From assembly GCA_003134555.1 (NCBI GenBank), contig PLBO01000149.1, forward strand, positions 1-50,163: 50,163 nucleotides of DNA, written 5' to 3'. The translations under genes were made by a program, and so were the position numbers. Under the pieces are notes generated by a model that searched no databases, was not told where the DNA came from, and was given only the letters and a program-made list of their open reading frames with translations. This document shows positions 25,501 through 33,117 of this stretch, one piece after another. This DNA is from Actinomycetota bacterium. GTDB lineage: Bacteria; Actinomycetota; Acidimicrobiia; IMCC26256; PALSA-610. Every line of letters begins with the position of its first letter. The stretch's first letter is position 1.

Positions 25501-28500
25501 AATAGTGCTCGAGCGATCGAGCTGGTCGGCGAGCAGGGCCATGAGCTTCTCCGACAGCGCAACCGTGTCGGTGTCGCCGTAACCGAAACCCGTGTTCGCG
25601 ATCCAGAGCGCGCCTTGCTGCGCCATGAACTGCGACCAGTCACCGGTATCACCAACGCGTCCCAAGACGGTCGCCATCGCGTCGGGCAGGTTGAGCCCGG
25701 CGTGACAACCCATGCTGAACAGCAGCGCGCCCTGGAGCGTTGTGCCGCCGTTGCGCGTGCCAGCGGCCTGGGCATCGGCGAGGCTGAACAGCGCCGACGC
25801 GTTCTTGTTCGTGTTGCCGATCGCGGGGAGAATGTTCTGCTCGTCGAAGTGCGCGTTCACCGAGGCGATATTCGGAATCGGCTTCGAGGGGTCGGACGAC
25901 GCGCCGGCGCTCGGTGCACCGAGCAACTTGCTTGCGAGGTCGTCGCGTGTCCACGTGTCGTTGATCAGCGAGGTGTCGGGATTGTGCTGGCCCGCCGCGA
26001 GGGCGTCGGCGACCGCGTGCGCGCCGTCGCTGAGGAAGTCGTAACCCGTGACGAGGCTCTTCGCCGACGCGGGGAGCACGCCGTTCGCGGCCGCGAAGTC
26101 GGAGAACGCCTTGGCGATCTCGTCCGGACGGTCGACGAGGCGACCGACCTGCAGGTCGGGCACGAACAGATCGCGACCCGCGACCGCGAGCGGGTGCTGC
26201 TGCGCGTAGACGTCGTCGGTCAGCAGGAAGCCACCCGAGAACACCGACGCGAGCGCGTTGGCGGCATTGCTGAAGTCGGGCGCGCGCCCGCGCTCGTTCG
26301 CGATCCGCGTCGCGTCGCGCAGGCGCGCCATCGGGATCTGGTCGTCGCCGCCGACGACGGTCACGAACTTGATGTTCGGGTTCTGGGCGAGGAGCGCGTC
26401 GAGTTGCGCGCCGATGGCCGTCACGACGCCGTTCGCGCCCGCGACCCCGCACGGATCCGCGTCCCACGCCGTGTACGCGTCGCGCGTCGCCTGGTTGTCC
26501 TCCACCGAAACGAGCTGGGCCTTGCCGTAGGCGTTCATGAACGCCGTCAGCGCCTTCCACACCGGCTGGACCGCCGCGGCGCCCCACGTCTGCGCGAGGC
26601 GGTTGGGATCCATGAGCACCACGGTGTCGACCGCGGCAGACGGCGCGGGCGGGGTGAAGGCGGGTGCCTGATCGGTCGGGAACTGGAACGTGTGCGTGCC
26701 CGGACACGTTGCCGCGGCGTCGTTCGTGATGCGGGCCCGCAAGCTGTACGGCAGGTCGCTCGACGCGCCGTTATAGCCGGCAACCTGGACGAGGTATTGC
26801 CCGGCGGGCAACGTGCCGGTGTCGATCTCTTCGTCCTTCAGCCCGCGGTTCGCGGAGACGTCGTAGACCCGGCGGCCCGCAACGAGCGGCAGGTCCTGCA
26901 GCGTCTCGGTCGGGAGCGAGTCCTGCGCCGGAGTGAGCGAAGGCGCGGGGTCGCTCACCGGGATGACGCTGCCGCTCGGCGAGAGGCGAAGGTGGACGGC
27001 CGCCCCGGAAGCGTCGTAGAGGATGAGGTCGTAGTCGGCGGGAAGGTTGCCGAGCAACAGCGAGACGCGCTGGCCTCCGGCGATCGTCAGCTGGAAGAAG
27101 TTCGACGTCTGTCCGGCGCTGACGTGCCCGAGGTACAGCGTGTCGGGCGACATCGTGGTCGGGTTATTCGAATCGGTCGACGCCGCCGACGGCGCGGTGT
27201 TGGTCACCGCAACGTCGGAGCTCACGGTCGGGTTCGCGGTGCCCACGCTTCGCAGGTGAGCTTCAGCCGACACGGTTTCGGTCCCGAGCGCGGTACCCGG
27301 CTCCAACTGGAACGTCAGCGACGACGTGCCGACGGGCACCTGGAGCAACGTCCACTTGAGCTGCTGCCCGCCGCTCGAGCTCGACACCGCCGGATCGGCG
27401 ACAGGCGTGCCGCCGAGCGACGACGACCCCGGCACGTACGCGAAGTCGGCGGGAATCGTCGCGTTCGCCTCGATGTCCTGCGGGCCGTCACCGTTCACGA
27501 CGAGCGTCCCGGTGAAGGTGATCAGGGTTTGCGGCGACGCGTACGTCTGCAGGTTCACGCTGCCGATGTCGAGCTGCTCCCACGGGAGGTCCTGCTGGCC
27601 GAGCAACGCGAGCAGCAGGTCGTCGAGGGTGATGCCGGTGGCGCTGGCAATCGCCGACAGAAGTTCGCCGAGGTTGGTTCCGTTGAGGATGTCAGGCGGC
27701 AGCGCGCCGAAGAGCTCCTCGAGCGTGGTGCGGTCCTGGTCGGCGACGGACAGCCCGCTGAGGAGGACGCCCAGCTCGACGTCGGCACCGCCGAAGACCG
27801 GGATACCCACGGCGTGCGCAACGGCGGTCGAACCGTTGAGTCCGCGGGTGACCGTCCACGTCTGGGTGCCGTCGCCGTGGTCGACCGCGGCGGTGACGTT
27901 CATCAGTTCGGAGCCGCCGAACACGGTGAACGCGCCGGCCGGCGGCGCGGTTGTGCCGTGGATTTCGAGCGTCGTGCTCGCGTCGTCGATTGCCGTGCCG
28001 ACGGTCCAGTCGGTTCCGACGACCTGGTCGGCCTGGGCGAAGAAGTCGGCGAGCGTCATCTGGTAAGGCGGCGTGTCGAGAGTGCTCGAGTTGAACGCGT
28101 TGATCTGCCCGATGTAATCGGCGAAGGTGACCGTGTCACCCTCGGTCGTTCCGGGAAGCAGCGCGCCGATGATCGGTCCGGAGCGCAGGCCCGCGAACGC
28201 GACCGCGCTCGCGCTGTTGGCGACGAGCGCGTTGGAAAGATCGAACAGCGTCGCGTTCGGCTGCAGGAGCGCGTTCCCGACCGAGCCGAGTGTGGCGTTG
28301 GCAGTCGTGCAGTCGAACACGGTGCACTGCACGATCGAGCCCGCGTTGGTGCCGAGGTCGGACAACGGGATGTCGGCCAGGCCCGCGGCCGCAAGATCGA
28401 GGTCGGCGAGAAGGAACTTTCCGATGCCTATGGGCCCGCTGGTGTCGCCGAGCACCATCAATCCCAGAGGTACTGCTCCCGGTCCGCTGGTGCCGACGGC

Positions 28501-29727
28501 AGTATGCCCGACACCCGTGTGACCGACACCGGTGTGCCCGACGCCGGTGTGCCCGACGCCCGCGGCATTCAAGTCGGTGTGGCCGACGCCCGTGTGCCCG
28601 ACACCCAGGTTGGCGATGTCGGTGTGACCGACACCCGTGTGACCGACACCCGTGTGACCGACACCCGTGTGACCGACACCCGTGTGACCGACACCGGTGT
28701 GTCCGACGCCGATGTCGGCGAGCGTGACGTCGGGACTGAACCCTGGGATATTCGCCGTGCCGACACTCGCGACGCCGAGCGGCGAGGTGCCGAGCACGTT
28801 CCTCGGAGTGTTGACGTCACCCGTGACGGTGATCGCGGCGAGCGGCAGCACGCTGAAGTCGACGCCCGCGAATGCGAGCGTGAGGAGCGTGATGTCGTCG
28901 ACGGTCGCGACGTTCGCGCTGGTGATCGTCGTAGGGTCGACGCCCAGGTCGGCGAGGCAGTCGACGCCCGTCGTCAGGTTCGAGAGCGTGTCGCACCAGT
29001 TCTGGAACGTGTGCGCGGGGTCGAAGTTGCCGTCGAGCGAGAGTTGCGAGATCGGAATGCCCGAGAGCGCGACGGCCGCGAGCGGAAGGTTCGTGAGCGA
29101 AGTCTTCGAGAGGTCGAGGTCGGACAGCTGCAGCGAGTTGAAACGCGCGAGCGCAGTGCTGTCGAGGATGACGTCCTTCATCGTGATCGTCTGCCGGGGC
29201 AGCGCCGCGAGGGCTGTACCGGCGAGGACGCCTTCCCATCCGGTGCACGGCGTCGTGCTCGCGGGATCGTCGCACCCGTGCGGATACCAGATCGGGAGAT
29301 CGGTGATGAGGATGTTCTGCATCGCCGCGCCGACGACGTCGGTGTGCCCGACCCCGGTGTGCCCGACGCCGAGTTGACCGAGGGCGAGACGCGCGATGCC
29401 GGTGTGCCCGACACCGGTGTGCCCGACTCCCGTGTGCCCGACACCGGTGTGCCCGACACCGGTGTGCCCGACTCCCGTGTGCCCGACCCCGATCGACTCG
29501 ACCGGGCTCGGGTTGTTCGAGGCGTTCGTGGCGAACGCCTGACTCGGGATCGCGTTGACCGGAAGGCTGAACGCGCCGGCCGGTGTCGTGCCCGGGTTGG
29601 AGGAGAGCGATGTGAGGGTCGCCGCCGGTGTGATCGCGTACGCCCGGGTCGCGCCGGTGACGACGCCGCCGAGCGCGACGAAGGACGCGATAAAGCTCGC
29701 AACAGCGCGCCGCCGCATCCGCACCAT
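22507..29727 (-). CDS. Giant secreted protein with GVGHT pentapeptide repeats, C25-like peptidase domain and Ig-like domains
   Basis: 2406 residues with a Sec signal peptide (MVRMRRRAVASFIASFVALG, cleaved near AYA). Residues 80-129 and 340-409 are arrays of GVGHT units in phase with pentapeptide-like units (GIARL, ALGQL, DLNAA, DIANL). Leu-rich solenoid-like sequence lies between and after them. About 866-1020 resembles a PPC domain (YDLILYDASG). About 1030-1445 resembles a peptidase C25/gingipain-type caspase fold: H1293 in NAHFDEQN and C1341 in FSMGCHAGLNLPD. About 1580-2280 holds several Ig/OmpL47-like repeats (GWY.D..., SGVATITYSA, DRAGNT). The C terminus (about 2285-2406) resembles PxKF-type domains. 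No sortase motif or TM anchor is seen. It is the first gene of a run with the cyclase and the WS/DGAT. Probable surface or secreted protease/adhesin; function unproven. Confidence 0.82.
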   Translation of the reverse strand: MVRMRRRAVASFIASFVALGGVVTGATRAYAITPAATLTSLSSNPGTTPAGAFSLPVNAIPSQAFATNASNNPSPVESIGVGHTGVGHTGVGHTGVGHTGVGHTGVGHTGIARLALGQLGVGHTGVGHTDVVGAAMQNILITDLPIWYPHGCDDPASTTPCTGWEGVLAGTALAALPRQTITMKDVILDSTALARFNSLQLSDLDLSKTSLTNLPLAAVALSGIPISQLSLDGNFDPAHTFQNWCDTLSNLTTGVDCLADLGVDPTTITSANVATVDDITLLTLAFAGVDFSVLPLAAITVTGDVNTPRNVLGTSPLGVASVGTANIPGFSPDVTLADIGVGHTGVGHTGVGHTGVGHTGVGHTGVGHTDIANLGVGHTGVGHTDLNAAGVGHTGVGHTGVGHTGVGHTAVGTSGPGAVPLGLMVLGDTSGPIGIGKFLLADLDLAAAGLADIPLSDLGTNAGSIVQCTVFDCTTANATLGSVGNALLQPNATLFDLSNALVANSASAVAFAGLRSGPIIGALLPGTTEGDTVTFADYIGQINAFNSSTLDTPPYQMTLADFFAQADQVVGTDWTVGTAIDDASTTLEIHGTTAPPAGAFTVFGGSELMNVTAAVDHGDGTQTWTVTRGLNGSTAVAHAVGIPVFGGADVELGVLLSGLSVADQDRTTLEELFGALPPDILNGTNLGELLSAIASATGITLDDLLLALLGQQDLPWEQLDIGSVNLQTYASPQTLITFTGTLVVNGDGPQDIEANATIPADFAYVPGSSSLGGTPVADPAVSSSSGGQQLKWTLLQVPVGTSSLTFQLEPGTALGTETVSAEAHLRSVGTANPTVSSDVAVTNTAPSAASTDSNNPTTMSPDTLYLGHVSAGQTSNFFQLTIAGGQRVSLLLGNLPADYDLILYDASGAAVHLRLSPSGSVIPVSDPAPSLTPAQDSLPTETLQDLPLVAGRRVYDVSANRGLKDEEIDTGTLPAGQYLVQVAGYNGASSDLPYSLRARITNDAAATCPGTHTFQFPTDQAPAFTPPAPSAAVDTVVLMDPNRLAQTWGAAAVQPVWKALTAFMNAYGKAQLVSVEDNQATRDAYTAWDADPCGVAGANGVVTAIGAQLDALLAQNPNIKFVTVVGGDDQIPMARLRDATRIANERGRAPDFSNAANALASVFSGGFLLTDDVYAQQHPLAVAGRDLFVPDLQVGRLVDRPDEIAKAFSDFAAANGVLPASAKSLVTGYDFLSDGAHAVADALAAGQHNPDTSLINDTWTRDDLASKLLGAPSAGASSDPSKPIPNIASVNAHFDEQNILPAIGNTNKNASALFSLADAQAAGTRNGGTTLQGALLFSMGCHAGLNLPDAMATVLGRVGDTGDWSQFMAQQGALWIANTGFGYGDTDTVALSEKLMALLADQLDRSSTIGEALRVAKQRYRAALAVVSPYDEKVMEESTFYGLPQWSLGAPSSGPVVLPSTSGSAVDGQIAGLRSSDFSRDFDPNGVGSAGVDPLHFVTNPGAPSPAGHYEVNGQTLVASQRPIQPRYEFDVSPAATDPTNLAGEVAKGTIITELHSQDTVGFLPDYSRPATDQSQNEHAQPVGDASFPAGLQSLTTYGHDNGLTQHVNVVPAQFRPTPGLAEPGRGTERLFTHFRAHVYYGPEGSDSVPPTILTSGTQVFNNTVTITAQVQDTGATDPVGNVKRVFALVSQSGAGAGTWFPIELHPSLSLTDAPGTWVGQFASLPAPNSLVDYYVQAADSAGNVGVSASKGAYFNAENLAPTGPLRFTFTGAQGNNGWFTSNVSVKITPPAVTQLRKISYSIDGGKTITAPLIGPVTLPTFTDLNEGVHTIVAFQSGQQQSRAEVLIDKRAPSPLIGAPTSAAPSDGGWYNDSPHKTSIVPNDPGQFGSGVATITYSARGATTIASKTVPQPAVGSPPVSENITNDGVTTFNVSATDRAGNTALPATDFAVGVDSHAPTLGFAASPIANPAHWHKSVPAVTITASDAAPSSGATRIVYTVNGQSPATPPALGTPVQVATDITPGASSLQAVVDSSLLSEGHNVISATAFDDAGNSSGQTTVNVNVDLTPPSTAASVVPAENAAGWERANTAVTFTGTDPLLADGTTGSGVATVTYSAAKDAVKGGAIVSTTDVSGTAATYTLSTEGITTFTFHSTDVAGNVEPVAKTRVVKLDKTPPVINLAIPGTNTTAPVGPQANDPATGAPIPVYLLNQSPVRVTYSCSDPMSGLVTGLGGCSGSDGPTAKASLAQLDTNTLGMHSFSVQSTDVAGNTSSKTYQYRVVYNLCLQYDPTKPSNIGSAFPMKIQLCNAAGTILSSASITLTAVAADNNGALLSPNQAGSTGNNFSFTASSKVYQYNLKTDSRFLKTPNKNWLNFRVTSDPATPVGSATDAAYLNKLYRAYFLLK
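28501..28710 (-). repeat. GVGHT array B: 14 pentads (12 GVGHT)
   Basis: Fourteen 15-nt units without a gap in phase. From the protein's N-terminal side: six GVGHT, DIANL, two GVGHT, DLNAA, four GVGHT. Several adjacent units are identical at DNA level (cgtgtgaccgacacc on the plus strand), a sign of recent tandem expansion. The two variants match the A(D/N)LxX look of pentapeptide repeats. Confidence 0.92.
29341..29490 (-). repeat. GVGHT array A: 10 pentads (8 GVGHT)
   Basis: Six GVGHT, then GIARL-ALGQL, then two GVGHT, all in a strict 15-nt period. Unit DNA differs from array B (GGG rather than GGT for the second Gly in most units), so the two arrays have been homogenised separately. Confidence 0.92.
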
Positions 29728-29885
29728 GCCCCAGCCCCTCTCGCAGCGCCCCTGCGCCCGCTGCTCGCGTGAAAAGCTACAGGGATTCGACGGGCCCGGA
29801 CAATGCGCGCAAGGAATCCCGGACCGGTTTCCCGTTCACAAATCGGACACATCGCCGGAACTCGCCGCCGTCGGCTCACCCCACG
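29728..29885. other. Intergenic region between the MFS-CNB gene and the giant protein gene
   Basis: 158 nt; both genes read on the minus strand. A gagagggg SD precedes the giant protein's ATG. A promoter may lie here, but I see no clear -35/-10 pair. Confidence 0.35.
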
Positions 29886-31583
29886 TCAGGCCGGGCCGAT
29901 CTCGACGCCGAGTCGCCCGAGCAGGCCGCCGCCCAGGGTTCCGCCCGCGGCGGCCGCAACGGCATTGACGGTCGCGACGAAGCGGTCACCACTGATCCGC
30001 AGGACGACACTCCTCTCGCGCGCGACGACGCCGGCCGTACGCGGCACCTGTTGCAGCAGGCCGACCTCGCCGAAGCCTGCTCCGGGCGCAAGAGTCGCGA
30101 TCACGTCCTCGCGACCATCCGTGCGGCGTAGCACTTCGAGCGCGCCCGATACGAGCACGAAGAAATCGTCGGGATCCGCGCCTTCTTCGATCACGCGAGC
30201 GCCGGGCTCGACCGTCTCCGCGCGCGCTTCGACCGCGAGGGCTTCGAGCGTCGGTGCGAGCGCGTTGTGCAGCCACGGCAGTCTGCGAAGTAATGCGACA
30301 CGTTCAGCAACGGATTCGTCGAGCCGCCGGCTCGCGCTGCGTGCAAAACGCACCGAGATGAAGAGCGCTCCGGCGGGGATCACGCCACCGAGGGTCGCGA
30401 GCGCGACTCGTACGCCGAACGCGTGAATGAGCGGGGGCGCGATCACGGAGCCCAGAAAGAGCGCCGCGAAGATCAGCGAGTCGAGCAGTCCGAACACGTG
30501 CGCGACGCGTTCGCGTGAGACGACGCGTTGCACGAGCGTCACCGCGAGCACCTCCGTCGCGACGCATCCGGCGCCCGCGGGAACCATGAGCGCCGCCGCG
30601 ACGACTGTGGACGACACGCCACCGAGCAGGGCGAACGGCACACCGGCGAGCAATGTCACGGCGCCCAGGACGAAGAGTTGGCTTTGCGAACGGGCCAGCC
30701 GGTTGGTCATCATCGCGCCGAGGAGCGCGCCGACGCCCAGACCGGCGTTCAGGAGCCCGAAATCGGCGCCCCCGCTCAGGACGTCCTCCGCGTAGAGCAC
30801 GAGCGCGACCAAGGCGCCGGCATAGGTCAGATTCACGACCACCACGAGCACGACCGGCGCCGCCAACTCCGGCACCGTTTTCATGGCTCGGGCCCCGGCC
30901 AACAGCTCGCTCTTCAACGAATCCGCAACGGCTCGGGGCGCGGGGACCGCGTCGAGGAGCGCCGCGAGCCCAATCGCGACGACGAAGATCCCGGCGTTGA
31001 CCAGCAGCGCCGCGACCGGAGACCCGCTCAGCAGCGCGAGCCCGCCCAGCGCGGGCCCCGCGATGAACGACAGGGTCTCCAGACCCGTGAGGAGCCCGTT
31101 GCCGGGAGCGAGATCCTCGGCGGTCAAGGTCGCAGGAACCGCGGCAGCCATCGCGGGATAGCACGGCGTTCCGAACGCCGCGAAGAAGAACGCAAGCGCG
31201 ACCAAGGCGAGCGGAGGAAAGTGCGCGGCAACGGCCAGTGCGAGAGCCGCCACCAATGCCGCGCGCGCCGCGGCCGACCACATGAGCAAGCGCCGCCGCG
31301 GAACGCGGGCCGCAATGACGCCCGCGAGCCCCGGAACGAGGATGTACGGCAACACACGGGCCGCGGCAATCGCGGCGACCCAACCGGCGGAGCCCGTGCG
31401 CGAAAAGATCGCGACCGCCATTGCAACGGTCCCGAACGTCTGGCCGATGGCCATGACGAAGTACGTGGCGATGAGGTGGCGGAACTCGACGTGCCTCAGC
31501 GCGTCGCGGTAGGTGCCCGGTCGAACCCCCCACCGGAACCGAACCCGTCTCGATCTCTTCGCAACTACAGCGTCAGGGCTCAT
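29886..31583 (-). CDS. MFS transporter fused to a C-terminal cyclic-nucleotide-binding domain (2)
   Basis: About 565 residues from the ATG at 31583. GTG 31631 is an alternative and neither has a good SD. The MFS core starts at YRDALRHVEFRHLIATYFVM with many Ala/Leu-rich helices and the loop GVIAARVPRRRLLMW. The CNB domain occupies the last ~150 residues, with the cassette FGEVGLLQQVPRTAGV (Glu and Arg kept). The architecture matches the protein at 13078-14733, but sequence identity is modest, so they are older paralogues. It lies upstream of the giant protein and cyclase on the same strand, so cyclase product could gate this transporter. Cargo unknown. Confidence 0.85.
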   Translation of the reverse strand: MSPDAVVAKRSRRVRFRWGVRPGTYRDALRHVEFRHLIATYFVMAIGQTFGTVAMAVAIFSRTGSAGWVAAIAAARVLPYILVPGLAGVIAARVPRRRLLMWSAAARAALVAALALAVAAHFPPLALVALAFFFAAFGTPCYPAMAAAVPATLTAEDLAPGNGLLTGLETLSFIAGPALGGLALLSGSPVAALLVNAGIFVVAIGLAALLDAVPAPRAVADSLKSELLAGARAMKTVPELAAPVVLVVVVNLTYAGALVALVLYAEDVLSGGADFGLLNAGLGVGALLGAMMTNRLARSQSQLFVLGAVTLLAGVPFALLGGVSSTVVAAALMVPAGAGCVATEVLAVTLVQRVVSRERVAHVFGLLDSLIFAALFLGSVIAPPLIHAFGVRVALATLGGVIPAGALFISVRFARSASRRLDESVAERVALLRRLPWLHNALAPTLEALAVEARAETVEPGARVIEEGADPDDFFVLVSGALEVLRRTDGREDVIATLAPGAGFGEVGLLQQVPRTAGVVARERSVVLRISGDRFVATVNAVAAAAGGTLGGGLLGRLGVEIGPA

Positions 31584-31842
31584 CGCGTCTGCCGCACGCT
31601 CCAAACCCACGGCGCTCCCGCCGACCGTCACGCCGTCGTTTCGACGTGGCTACCAGTCTGACTGACTCCACGATGTTGGCGCGTGGGCGTGAACGTGCAG
31701 GACTCCTCCAGGTGGATCAGCATGCGTTTGTGGAGGAGTTGGGGCCCTACCAGGACGTCGCCGACCACACGAGTCGACGAACTCATGTTTGAGGTGGCTC
31801 GTTCCCCGGTATGGGTGAGGCACAAACTCGCCAGGGGGGCAT
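31584..31842. other. Intergenic region with a 9-bp hairpin
   Basis: ACTCCTCCA (31702-31710) pairs exactly with TGGAGGAGT (31731-31739) across a 20-nt loop. A second weaker helix is GGTGAG/CTCGCC near 31814-31832. Short ORFs here show no homology I recognise. It may be the leader of the small Cys protein that follows, or a gene remnant. Confidence 0.4.
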
Positions 31843-32085
31843 ATGGCAGGCAGTCGTCAGCCCGAGAACCCGATCAGGCCTCGTCCGCAAACCGGCGCAC
31901 CGTCGTCCCCGCTCAAGGGACACGCGTACCTACTGCTCACAGCCGAACGCGGACTGCTCCCGGCCTCCTGTTGGTGTGAGCGTTCGATCGTCGCGGTGAC
32001 TCGGTCTGATGTCCTGGCGGGGCGAACGGGATCGTGCAGCCGTCCGACCTGCATCGCACCCGAACAGAAGTCGACGGTCGGTTAG
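31843..32085 (+). CDS. Small putative zinc-ribbon-like protein
   Basis: 80 residues with aggggggc just before the ATG. The C-terminal half has four Cys in the order C43-x-C45...C65-x4-C70: SCWCERSIVAVTRSDVLAGR, then TGSCSRPTC. This could bind one zinc ion. The first 30 residues are Pro/Arg-rich and probably disordered. I do not recognise a named family. Similar short CxC...SC proteins occur in actinobacteria, but that is from memory. It ends 16 nt before the convergent cydB. It may be spurious; the even Cys spacing and the RBS argue for a gene. Confidence 0.5.
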   Translation: MAGSRQPENPIRPRPQTGAPSSPLKGHAYLLLTAERGLLPASCWCERSIVAVTRSDVLAGRTGSCSRPTCIAPEQKSTVG

Positions 32086-32100
32086 CCCGGAGCGCCGACA

Positions 32101-33117
32101 TCACGATGCCGCGACGGTCTCCTCTGGTTCGAGGAGGTTCCTCTGATCGAGGTAGTAGAGCAAGCCCAGCGACGGCACGATGACGATCACCGCGATCACG
32201 AACACGACGAAGATCGAGGTGAGTGTCGGATCGGGCGCGGCGGCCTGCGACACCTTCAACGACGTCGGGAGCATGTAGGGCCACTGGGCGACACCCCAGC
32301 CGAGCACCACCGTGGCGACTCCACCCGCCGCGAACAACCGGGCGGCGCGACCCGCGCGCCGAACGAGGAGTATCAGCGAGCCGATCCCGCCGAGCGCGGC
32401 AAGGACCACGAGTGCAAGTGCGCGTGACGTGAGTCCGTCGAACAGGTAACGGGCGTCGGCGCGCAGGACGAAGATTCCCGCGAACGCCACGACGCCGGCT
32501 GCGACCGCGGCCGCCACCGCGCGCCGGCGGAAGTATTCGACCATTTCGGCGTCATCACTTCGCCGCGCGTCCCATACGAGGTACACCGCCGCGAGGTACG
32601 CGCACGTGGTGACGGCCAGGACACCGCCGAGTACGGAGGTCGGGTTGATCCAACTCGACCACAAGGGCCCGGCGTTGCCTCCGGCGGGTACGCGACCGGA
32701 GGCGATTGCGCCGGCGATGGCGCCCATGCAGTACGGAACGAGAATCGAAGAGGTCGCGAAAGCCGCGCCGAAGTTCCTCCGGCTTGACGTGCGCGTCACC
32801 TGCTCGCGGAAGGCGAAGCTCGAACCTCGAAGGACGATGCCCAGCGCGGTAATCGACAGCGGGACGAACAACGTCAGCCCGACGGACGCGAACACTTCGG
32901 GGAAGCTGGTCCAGAGCACGACCAGCGAGAAGATCAGCCAGATGTGGTTCGCTTCCCATACGGGCGCGATGGCGTGCTGGATGATCGCGCGCGGCCGCCT
33001 GCCGCGCGTGGCGCCTCCCGCGACGAGATCCCAGAAACCGGCGCCGAAATCGGCACCGCCGAAGAGCGCGTAGGCGGTGATGCCCAACATCAGCGTCACC
33101 GCGACCACGCGACTCAC
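32101..33117 (-). CDS. cydB: Cytochrome bd ubiquinol oxidase subunit II
   Basis: 338 residues with about eight membrane helices. GGADFGAGFWDLVAGG near the N terminus and the segments HAIAPVWEANHIWLIFSLVV and VLWTSFPEVFASVGLTLFVP are hallmarks of CydB. It starts at GTG 33117 inside a GTGA overlap with cydA, so the two subunits are made in step. With CydA it forms the membrane oxidase that reduces O2 to water with quinol electrons, with high O2 affinity. The cydDC export genes needed for assembly in many bacteria are not in this window. Confidence 0.95.
   Translation of the reverse strand: MSRVVAVTLMLGITAYALFGGADFGAGFWDLVAGGATRGRRPRAIIQHAIAPVWEANHIWLIFSLVVLWTSFPEVFASVGLTLFVPLSITALGIVLRGSSFAFREQVTRTSSRRNFGAAFATSSILVPYCMGAIAGAIASGRVPAGGNAGPLWSSWINPTSVLGGVLAVTTCAYLAAVYLVWDARRSDDAEMVEYFRRRAVAAAVAAGVVAFAGIFVLRADARYLFDGLTSRALALVVLAALGGIGSLILLVRRAGRAARLFAAGGVATVVLGWGVAQWPYMLPTSLKVSQAAAPDPTLTSIFVVFVIAVIVIVPSLGLLYYLDQRNLLEPEETVAAS

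Noticed and set aside
28501-29490. Regular short repeats that could be taken for a CRISPR array
   Set aside because: The 15-nt units are contiguous without spacers, keep an open reading frame and encode GVGHT; no cas genes are near.
25615-29772. A 1385-codon plus-strand open frame opposite the giant protein
   Set aside because: It is a high-GC shadow: Arg-rich, no domain, and its repeats are only the complement of the GVGHT arrays.
31674-31793. 39-codon ORF (MLARGRERAGLLQVDQ...) overlapping the hairpin at 31702-31739
   Set aside because: No RBS and no recognisable features; the hairpin explains part of its sequence constraint equally well.
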